From UBA6627 sp965248675 (GTDB lineage: Bacteria > Chloroflexota > Dehalococcoidia > UBA2979): DNA of 64,000 bases. Shown piece after piece: positions 9,784 through 16,311 of the stretch. The notes under the pieces were generated by a model. The model saw only the letters and a list, made by a program, of their open reading frames with translations. It made no database searches and was not told where the DNA came from. The stretch lies in contig CBDFJZ010000008.1 of assembly GCA_965248675.1 (NCBI GenBank), positions 682,001 through 746,000 of the forward strand. Direction: 5' to 3'. Made by a program: the position numbers and the translations under genes. Position 1 is the first letter of the stretch; each line of letters starts with the position of its first letter.

Positions 9784-10312
9784 TGGGGGTGCAAAACCTC
9801 ATGCGGCCCATCGATACTCGCTGTGCAGCCCTCCGAGAACCTCCCGTCGTATGAGTTCGGAGCCCGCGTTGGCAGCCGCTTCTGGCGCCCTGCCCAACGG
9901 CGAATCCAGAGCTAATGATCGGTGAGGACGCATTGCGTTGTAGTGCTCGACGTACTCCCGCAGCACCCGAAGCAGGTGTCGCTCACCAAGAACGATCACG
10001 TGGTCCAGGCATTCGCGCCTCAGGGTGCCCACGACACGTTCGCAGACCGAATTCGCATTGGGTGCCGGCACCGGAATGAGGACTGCTTGTATGCCGATTC
10101 GTGCTGCCTTCTCAACGAAGTCGCTCCCGTAGCAGCGATCCCGGTCGCGAATCAGGTGTCCGGGCTGGGCCCCCACGGCGTCGCCTCGATCAGCTGGCGC
10201 CAGACCCACGAGGCGGTCGGGTTCTTGGTAACGTTGACGTGAACGATGCGACGCCGGTCGTGGGCGATGAACACGATGGCATAGAGAGTCTGCAGGGTGA
10301 GGGTCTGCACAG
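9784..10312 (-). mobile_element. truncated IS481/IS3-like element (copy A)
   Basis: The left boundary contains GCAAAACCTCATGCGGCCCA, the end sequence shared with elements at 14706, 15468 and 45565. On the minus strand the transposase C-terminal half is readable: TLYAIVFIAHDRRRIVHVNV, LIRDRDRCYGSDF, VPAPNANSVCERVVGTLRRE and a terminal EYRWAA. A missing base in a G run (C run 10170-10174) breaks the frame. The part upstream of VQTL is absent beyond about 10312, so helix-turn-helix and first catalytic region are lost. It is inactive. Confidence 0.85.
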
Positions 10313-10469
10313 GGGCGGCGTCTTACCCCTCTGGAGACGAGAGGCCGTGATCGGACCGTCTTCGCGATAGATTATCTGTTGGTGTTCTGTCATCTGGCGG
10401 CGTCCCTCTCGTGGCAATGCGTCGCTGATATATCTGGGTGCAAATGCATCCTCCTTGTCTGAGTCGAAC

Positions 10470-11711
10470 TTAAGACGGAAAGGTAATCTCGTCGACTATC
10501 ACACCAGCTTTCCGGAGCCGCGCTAGATCCGAATCGCCCATTCCAAGCCACTCTCGGAGCACTTCATCCGTATGCTCTGAGAATCGCAGAGCGGGCCGCT
10601 GAGTTGTGAGTGGCTGACCGTCGAGCCGAATCGGAATTCGGAGATAGGTCTGCTCGCCAGCGTCCGGGTGCTCCACTTGCTCGAATGCCTTCAGACTGAG
10701 TAACTCGCGAGCCTTCGACCCAGACTCGTAATTGTTGACTGGAGCGGCCCGTATTTTCCGGATGGTCAACTGTTCCAACAGTTCCGCGATGGGAAGACTC
10801 GATGTCCAGGCAGTAAGACCTTGGTCGATTGGTTCCCGAGCAGCAAGACGCTTGTCAATATCTGTCGTGAAAAAGGCATCGAGATGAGGCTTGGCTGCAT
10901 CGACAAGATCGGCAAACTGCTGGTCGCTCTTTACGACGATGGCGACCCATGCGCCATCTGCCGAAGGGAATATCCCCGATGGGACTCGTCGCGGCTCTGC
11001 ATTACCGAGCCGTTGGGGTGAGGTTCCCGCCAAGGAACTCATCACGATTCCTTCACCGAGTTGCAGCCACATCGCTTCCTGATGAGAAAAGTCGATGTAG
11101 GTGCCTTGCCCCGTCAATTCCCGTTTTCGCAAGGCAGCAAGCAGCGATAAAGCCGCATGAATTCCGACCACTCCGTCGGGGAAAAATGTCGGACTCACCC
11201 GAGCGCCCTCATGTAAATATCCAAACCTGGAAGCCATCCCTCCAGCGCCTTCGATGATGGATCCGTAGCCTGCGAGGTCTTTATAGGGCCCGGAAGCTCC
11301 CAGCGAGGGCATGTTCAACATAACGAGCCTTGGATTGATTTCGTTCAACGTCTCGTAGGTCAAACCGAGATTCGGCAACACCCGTGCCGTGAAGTTGGAA
11401 ACCATGACATCCGCGACCTCAACCAGGCGCAAGAAGACTTCTTTGCCACCTGGTTGAGTCAGCTCAAGGGAGATTCCGCGTTTGTTACGATTTAGCCCGA
11501 GGAAGTGGGGAGTTTGGTCGTAATGCTTCCCCTTTCCCGGTGGTTTTAAGGAGTTCGCGTTGTTTCCCCGCCAAATGTCGACATGCCGCGCCGATTCCAC
11601 CTTGACAACGTCGGCGCCGAGCGCCCCCAGCAGGCGTCCTGGAGCCGTCCCAGCCCACATCGTCGCCAACTCCACAACCCTGGTTCGTATCAGCCAATTA
11701 ACCCTGGTCAT
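10470..11711 (-). CDS. CaiB/BaiF family CoA-transferase, catalytic subunit
   Basis: This 413-residue class III CoA-transferase moves CoA between carboxylic acids. The N-terminal Rossmann region reads VVELATMWAGTAPGRLLGALGADVVKVE. The catalytic Asp is probably Asp179 in FFPDGVVGIHAA, matching the family pattern D-x3-G-x2-A. The ATG overlaps the stop of the upstream gene by 4 bases, and that gene encodes a second CoA-transferase without the Asp. Such pairs are known to form heteromers, for example BbsEF and SmtAB, so a two-subunit enzyme is likely. The substrate is unknown; nearby enoyl-CoA hydratases suggest fatty, aromatic or terpenoid acid degradation. Confidence 0.88.
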   Translation of the reverse strand: MTRVNWLIRTRVVELATMWAGTAPGRLLGALGADVVKVESARHVDIWRGNNANSLKPPGKGKHYDQTPHFLGLNRNKRGISLELTQPGGKEVFLRLVEVADVMVSNFTARVLPNLGLTYETLNEINPRLVMLNMPSLGASGPYKDLAGYGSIIEGAGGMASRFGYLHEGARVSPTFFPDGVVGIHAALSLLAALRKRELTGQGTYIDFSHQEAMWLQLGEGIVMSSLAGTSPQRLGNAEPRRVPSGIFPSADGAWVAIVVKSDQQFADLVDAAKPHLDAFFTTDIDKRLAAREPIDQGLTAWTSSLPIAELLEQLTIRKIRAAPVNNYESGSKARELLSLKAFEQVEHPDAGEQTYLRIPIRLDGQPLTTQRPALRFSEHTDEVLREWLGMGDSDLARLRKAGVIVDEITFPS

Positions 11712-12847
11712 TGCGCAGCTGCCATTTCATCGAACCAGACGGAGTCGGCCCCGAATTCACTGATTCCGCGCGACCCGTCCCACTCAAGCCCACGGGCCAA
11801 TCGGGCCGGAACTTTCCACGATCGTTCGCCCCGAGCGGCCGCAGCAAGAAATCCCCGGTCATTAAGGTGTGGGTCTGTTAGGACGTCCAACGAGTCGAGC
11901 ACCACTCCGCACGCCCAGCCAACTCCGAGCGCCTGACTCAAGATGTGAGCCCTCGTGTTCTCGTCGTACCAGGGTTGAATCTCGGCCCAGAGCGCCCGGT
12001 AGTTCTCCGCCCGGGCGGCGGGAGTAGCAAATCGCTCGTCGGTGAGCAAATCTGGCCGTCCGTAGAGAAGACACTGCACTTCCCAGTCGTGATGTCGTAC
12101 GGTTCCCGGAACGACGAATCCGTCGGCGCACTTGAACGCCCCGGACGGAAACAAGCCGGGCGGGTTCGGGCCGGGCGGTGGCCGGATGATCCCAAGGTGA
12201 AGATACAGTTGGTAGCTTCCTTCGGTCCCGGCGGTCATAGCGAACACCCACGGAACATCGACATGTAAGGCGCCCTGGTCCCCCGCAAGTAGGCTCGCCG
12301 TAGCGCCTGCGGCGGCGAATGCCCCAGCTAGGTACTGAGACTGAAAACCTGGAAACCTCAATGGCGCGGCGTCCACATCGCCTGTGACCGTCATGACGCC
12401 CGCTCGTGCCTGCACAATCAGCTCGTCGTCGATTTCGCCAGGTTCCGATGCCTCGAAGCCCCAGGCCGTTATCGTGATGTATCGTTTGTTGCGAGCCGCA
12501 ACCGCGTCGAGAATCGAAGGCTCAACTTCGGATTGGACCCGGCTATCGACCACGACGTCGGCCCACTCAAGGCCGGCCGCTAGCCTTTTGGCGTCCCATT
12601 CGACGTTGCGCTTTCCGCAATTGAGGTAAAGAAACAGAGGGCTCGGCGGCTCCGTTTCCCTGTCATCAACGGGGTACTCGCGAGCGGGGTCGCGCTCGGC
12701 CCGCTCCAGCTTCACGACGGTCGCGCCAAGCATCTGGAGTAGCTGGCAAGCAAATGGGGCAGCTACCCCGGTGCCTAGCTCAAGCACACGAATATCCCGG
12801 AGAGGGCTGGAGTTCTTTGCTTTCTGCATGGAACCTTTGTTTTCCAT
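11708..12847 (-). CDS. CaiB/BaiF family CoA-transferase, probable non-catalytic subunit
   Basis: This 379-residue homologue begins with RVLELGTGVAAPFACQLLQMLGATVVKLE, the family nucleotide-fold start. In the catalytic region the sequence is FPGFQSQYLAGAFAA: Gln171 stands where the family has the CoA-accepting Asp. The fold is otherwise complete. It sits directly upstream of a catalytically complete paralogue with a 4-base ATGA overlap, so the two are probably made in equal amounts and assemble together. A structural or CoA-binding role is inferred. The start at 12847 follows no striking ribosome site, and the Met at residue 7 is an alternative. Confidence 0.85.
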   Translation of the reverse strand: MENKGSMQKAKNSSPLRDIRVLELGTGVAAPFACQLLQMLGATVVKLERAERDPAREYPVDDRETEPPSPLFLYLNCGKRNVEWDAKRLAAGLEWADVVVDSRVQSEVEPSILDAVAARNKRYITITAWGFEASEPGEIDDELIVQARAGVMTVTGDVDAAPLRFPGFQSQYLAGAFAAAGATASLLAGDQGALHVDVPWVFAMTAGTEGSYQLYLHLGIIRPPPGPNPPGLFPSGAFKCADGFVVPGTVRHHDWEVQCLLYGRPDLLTDERFATPAARAENYRALWAEIQPWYDENTRAHILSQALGVGWACGVVLDSLDVLTDPHLNDRGFLAAAARGERSWKVPARLARGLEWDGSRGISEFGADSVWFDEMAAAQ

Positions 12848-12861
12848 GGAGATGGAAGTGT

Positions 12862-13089
12862 AGCATCGTCAAGATCTTCAGTACGGAGATGATGCAGAGG
12901 CTCCAACACGCGGGCACGAAGATGCTGGGACCGTACGGTCAGCTGACTCCCCAAGACCCGAGGGCCCCGATCGGCGGCCGGATAGAGCAGGGCTATCGCG
13001 CGGCCGTCATGCCGACCTTCGGAGCCGGCTCCAACGAAGTCATGCGGAACATCATCGCCACGCGCGGATTCGGACTGCCACGGGCGTAA
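12862..13089 (+). pseudogene. acyl-CoA dehydrogenase, C-terminal remnant
   Basis: About 75 residues read SIVKIFSTEMMQRLQHAG, then GPYGQLTPQDPRAPIGGRIE and FGAGSNEVMRNIIATRGFGL, which is the C-terminal end of an acyl-CoA dehydrogenase, including the substrate-side EQ/SNE helix region. The match starts abruptly next to the divergent CoA-transferase start. The N-terminal 300 or so residues with the flavin site are missing. The remnant ends with a normal stop at 13089. Confidence 0.85.
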
Positions 13090-13455
13090 ACACCACGTTC
13101 ATCGGGCACCCACGGGCCGGATGATGGCCCCACAGAGCCACGGTACACCCTCTGGGATGCGTGGATCAGCGACGCGGGAAAGCAAGCAGAGCAGCGAGAA
13201 TGCCGGAGGAGAACCCTGCCCCTACCGAACGCGTTAGTCCCGCAGCTGGCGCGAAGATGAGTAAACTACTGACGTTGGGAACCGAGGACATCAGGCGATC
13301 ACGGTGTATTCCGAGACCGCCGTCCCTCTCGCGAGGCTGTACGTGGACTTTCGGAAAGAGGGATCTCGCGTTCCGGGGAGCATAGGGCCGGAATTCAAAT
13401 CATCTAACGCCCAACGGCGACCGGCCAAGGTGAGTATCTACCAGGAGGAGGAAAA
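13090..13455 (+). other. intergenic stretch with unidentified coding-like remnant
   Basis: No complete gene is supported here. From about 13290 to 13440 one frame reads like protein (ITVYSETAVPLARLYVDFRK, then RVPGSIGPEFKSSNAQRR), but it has no start and I do not recognise it. The final bases hold the GGAGGAGG ribosome binding site of the following hydratase. Confidence 0.4.
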
Positions 13456-14220
13456 ATGCCGGAGACCATTCTGATCGACATCGACGAAGGCGTGGCCAGG
13501 ATCACGCTGAACCGTCCCCACCGCAACAACTCCATCGACATCACGATGTGCAAGGAGCTCTATGAAAACCTCATGGACATCTCCTATCGCATGGACGTCA
13601 ACGTGCTGGTGCTAACGGGAGCGGGAGATACGTTCTGCCCTGGTGGCGATATCAAGGCGATCGTCAGCGGCGAGATGGCGGAGCAGCAGGCGGCCGGGTA
13701 CAACCGGATGATCTACCGCATTCCAGCAGTGCTTCACAACATGCCACAGCTGACCGTCGCGGCAATCAACGGCTCCTGCGCCGGCGCCGGACTCGGGTGG
13801 GCCTGCGGATGCGACCTGCGGTACTCCACCGAATCAGCGAAATTCACGACCGCATTCCTCGATCGCGGATTCGCCGGCGACATGTCAGTGCCGTGGTCCC
13901 TGCCGCGTATCGTCGGGCCGGCGAAGGCCCGCCAGCTGTCGTTCCTGCCCGACGTCATCGACGCCCGCGAGGCGGAGCGGATTGGGCTGGTCAATGATGT
14001 CTTCGAAGACGCCCATTTCAGGTCGGAGTTCGACACCGTCCTGGAGCGCCTGCGCAACGCGAATCCGGCTGCGGTACGGGCGCTGAAGGAGCGCTACGTA
14101 ATGGCAGAGAGTATGCAGTCCACCGACTACGCGGACTTCGAGACCCGCTCTCCGGGCGGATTCGATGCCTCGCGCTTCGCTCAGTCCCTGGCGAAGCGAA
14201 AGTCGGCCGCGGCCGACTAG
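13456..14220 (+). CDS. enoyl-CoA hydratase/isomerase family protein
   Basis: This 254-residue crotonase-fold protein has a very strong ribosome binding site (GGAGGAGG ending 6 bases before the ATG). Motifs are NRPHRNNSIDI near the N-terminus, the first oxyanion segment GAGDTFCPGGDIKAI (about 55-69), the second GSCAGAGLGWACGCDLRYS (about 101-119), and the following active-site loop FLDRGFAGDMS. The usual catalytic Glu positions are not both evident, so isomerase or related chemistry is possible as well as hydration. It follows an acyl-CoA dehydrogenase remnant and lies 600 bases from a CoA-transferase operon, which suggests one acyl-CoA degradation island. Confidence 0.88.
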   Translation: MPETILIDIDEGVARITLNRPHRNNSIDITMCKELYENLMDISYRMDVNVLVLTGAGDTFCPGGDIKAIVSGEMAEQQAAGYNRMIYRIPAVLHNMPQLTVAAINGSCAGAGLGWACGCDLRYSTESAKFTTAFLDRGFAGDMSVPWSLPRIVGPAKARQLSFLPDVIDAREAERIGLVNDVFEDAHFRSEFDTVLERLRNANPAAVRALKERYVMAESMQSTDYADFETRSPGGFDASRFAQSLAKRKSAAAD

Positions 14221-14289
14221 AAACTGTCCAGACAGGCTGAGATGGCGCGGCATCGGCGACGGCTCGCCATCTCAGCTCTTTCGCCACCT

Positions 14290-14505
14290 CTACAGTCGAT
14301 ACTCGCGGGCGGCAAAGCGGCGAGCCGCGACGGCGGCCCAAAGGGCCTCCACCACCATGATGGGATAGACACCGGCGATTCCGCTGTAGACGGCTGTGGC
14401 AATCGAAGCGACCGCGAACAGCAGGACGAACCACGCAGATCGGGCCTCCATCCAGTACGAAAAGGCCATGGTCGACACGGCGACGGAACCGAACGCAGTA
14501 AGCAT
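14290..14505 (-). CDS. small two-helix membrane protein
   Basis: This 71-residue protein starts MLTAFGSVAVSTMAFSYWME and contains two hydrophobic segments (about 4-20 and 25-58) ending with a basic tail (ARRFAAREYRL). Its pattern resembles a widespread family of small hypothetical membrane proteins in Actinobacteria and Chloroflexota, often with an EARSxWFxLLFA segment, which is present here. The function is unknown. The gene converges with the enoyl-CoA hydratase. Confidence 0.7.
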   Translation of the reverse strand: MLTAFGSVAVSTMAFSYWMEARSAWFVLLFAVASIATAVYSGIAGVYPIMVVEALWAAVAARRFAAREYRL

Positions 14506-14628
14506 GAGATCAAGCCTACAGAGGCGAGGCTTGGTGGTGGGCCGACCTGCCGGTCTCAGGATGTGCGACGGAAGGCGAGCAAAACCAGCCTGGTCGCAAA
14601 ACGGCTGACGTCGCGAGTTCGGAGCTGC

Positions 14629-14705
14629 TCACACGCGCTCTTGCCGGTACATGAGCACGCTCGTGACGAGCGCCCAAACCCCGAATGAGACGAATGCCGT
14701 ACCCA
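14629..14705 (-). pseudogene. C-terminal remnant of a membrane protein
   Basis: On the minus strand about 23 codons read TAFVSFGVWALVTSVLMYRQ followed by ERV and a stop at 14629. This looks like the last transmembrane helix of a transporter or other membrane protein. It is cut off at 14705 exactly where an IS terminal sequence begins. Too little remains for identification. Confidence 0.4.
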
Positions 14706-14735
14706 TGGGGCGGCAAAACCTCATCCGGCCAGTGT
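14706..14735. mobile_element. solitary IS end (relic D)
   Basis: GGGGCGGCAAAACCTCATCC at about 14708-14727 matches the terminal sequence of the IS copies at 9784, 15468 and 45565, with one mismatch. No transposase sequence follows, so this is an isolated end left after deletion. It directly abuts a truncated membrane-protein fragment. Confidence 0.65.
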
Positions 14736-14792
14736 TGACGGCCGTTTCTGGCGGCGCGATTTGGTGGGACGCGATGACCAACGGCCTATGAG

Positions 14793-14970
14793 TCCGTTGA
14801 TCATCGAAGGGTCAGAGGTCGCTTCAGACACCAAGAACAAGCGGCTGACGGTGACCAACCCAACGTTGCGGGGGGGGGATGGGTTGATGTGGTTTCCGTT
14901 CCGCAGTTGTACTTGTCGCGGAGGCGCGGAGGCGCGCCTCGGTCGCCCTGACCCTTCGATGATCAACGGA
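14793..14970. repeat. 178-bp MITE-like element with 23-bp perfect inverted repeats
   Basis: Bases 14793-14815 (starting TCCGTTGATCATCGAAGGGT) are repeated exactly in inverse orientation at 14948-14970. The 132-base interior has no open reading frame of note and contains an eight- or nine-base G run. The size and long perfect ends fit a non-autonomous transposon (MITE). A structured RNA is the alternative, since the arms would form a very stable stem. It lies among other IS relics. Confidence 0.75.
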
Positions 14971-15467
14971 GTGATCGCGCCCGATGAGACGGCGTCGACA
15001 AGCGCCATCTGAGGGACATATGACGCTCGGAATATGGTAACTTCGGCCTAGCCGCAGCGGCGTGTCCCGATTTTGCGAGCGCTCAGGTAGCGATCAGCGG
15101 AGCCAGCCGAGCAGCGGGTCCGCACCGTGCCGACCCGGGCCCGGTCGCAACACGTCGCCGCCGTGGGACGTGCATTCAGCTCTGGTCAGTTGCCCCTTAG
15201 CACTTGCCGGAGTCGAGGTGTGCGTATGGCAGCAGGTCGATGGGCCAGTGCGGGCCCGTCGAGTGGGGCCCCGCGTGGACCGCTGCTGCTCCGCCCTGGC
15301 GATCAGGGTTCATCTGATCGGGTGGTGCGGCCGCAACGCACGTCCAGTTCCCTCTGGGGCGTGGAGGCCGAGTTCACCTCGGCCTTCTCGCTATCTGCGG
15401 AGCGTGGGCTGCCCTCGTATAGCAAATACGCAGTACCTGCGCCGACGGATTCACGCCGGGCGGGCCC
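14971..15467. other. intergenic stretch, no supported gene
   Basis: Several frames are open by GC bias, but none looks like protein. The one clear structure is an 8-bp perfect hairpin at 15365-15385 (AGGCCGAG / CTCGGCCT, 5-base loop) followed by a weakly T-rich stretch, which could be an intrinsic terminator for a + strand transcript. The right end joins an IS fragment at 15468. Confidence 0.4.
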
Positions 15468-15836
15468 GTGGGGCGGCAAAACCTCATGCGGCCCACCGAT
15501 ACTCATGGTGCAGTCCCCCGAGCACCGGCTTGCTGACGACTCGCTGGCTCGGCGTCCGCTGCACCGGCTTGCGTCCCTCGGGAGAGTCGAGCGCGAGCGA
15601 CCCATGTGGGCGCATCGCGTTGTAGTGCTCGACGTATTCGTGGAGCACGAGCCGGAGATGCTGCTCAATTGACCGCGATGACGTGATCGAGGCACTCGCG
15701 CCGCAGGGTGCCGATCACGCGCTCGGCGATAGCGTTGGCATTCGGAGCCCGCACCGGCGTCAAGATCGTCTCGATTCCGATCAATCATCTGCCGCCAGAT
15801 CCAGGCAGCGTTCGGATGCTCACATCGCCGCTCCCG
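15468..15836 (-). mobile_element. IS481/IS3-like element with internal deletion (copy C)
   Basis: It begins at 15468 with GTGGGGCGGCAAAACCTCAT, the shared IS end. On the minus strand the transposase C-terminus is readable: VRAPNANAIAERVIGTLRRE, EYVEHYNAMRPHGSL and a final EYRWAA, followed after a deletion by a short NAAWIWRQMI segment near 15795-15820. The centre, including the second catalytic Asp, is missing. The relic ends directly before the PLD-fold gene. Confidence 0.8.
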
Positions 15837-15840
15837 CGAC

Positions 15841-16311
15841 GTGCCGGCGGAACTCCTCCAGTCGGTCTTTGCTGCTGAGTTGATCGAGCCAAGCGACCCA
15901 CTCTGGATCGTGTCCCCGTGGATCACCGACCTCGAGGTGATCGACAACGAGGGCGGGCGATTCTCGGCCTTGAGCCCGGACTGGCCGAACGCGCGAATCC
16001 GGCTGGTTAGTGTGCTGTCCACGCTCGTCAACCGCGGCGGGTCAGTGACGATCGTGACGACTGACGACACGCATAACGATGACCTCGAGCAGAAGTTGGA
16101 TGCCGAGGGCCTAGACGAACTCCGGCTGATACGCCGGTCAGCGCTGCACATGAAGGGGATCGTTGGTCGTGGGTTCGCGCTGGAAGGGTCGATGAACCTG
16201 ACCTACAACGGCGTACACCGAAACGAGGAGCGGCTCATCTACCGAACCGACCCTGCCAAGGTGAGCGAGATCCGCATCGAGTTCGAGCAACGTTGGGGCG
16301 TGACGACGTGA
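15841..16311 (+). CDS. PLD-fold protein resembling DpdK (putative defence)
   Basis: This 156-residue protein starts AAELIEPSDPLWIVSPWITD after a short lead and contains a single phospholipase-D-type half-site: His103-x-Lys105, then Gly116-Ser117-x-Asn119 (EGSMNLTYNGV). The Asp of the HKD motif is replaced by Arg110. The combination of LWxVSPWI, an RLVSVL strand and HxKG...GSMNxTYNG resembles DpdK-type proteins of the Dpd DNA 7-deazaguanine system; this is from memory of the family and unverified. PLD proteins can be nucleases. The GTG at 15841 lies at the edge of an IS relic and the frame is open upstream, so the original N-terminus may be lost. It overlaps the next gene by 4 bases. Confidence 0.65.
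   Translation: MPAELLQSVFAAELIEPSDPLWIVSPWITDLEVIDNEGGRFSALSPDWPNARIRLVSVLSTLVNRGGSVTIVTTDDTHNDDLEQKLDAEGLDELRLIRRSALHMKGIVGRGFALEGSMNLTYNGVHRNEERLIYRTDPAKVSEIRIEFEQRWGVTT

Noticed and set aside
16293..16307. TTG start for the DpdD-like gene
   Set aside because: The GTG at 16308 gives the usual 4-base GTGA overlap with the upstream stop and is more likely.
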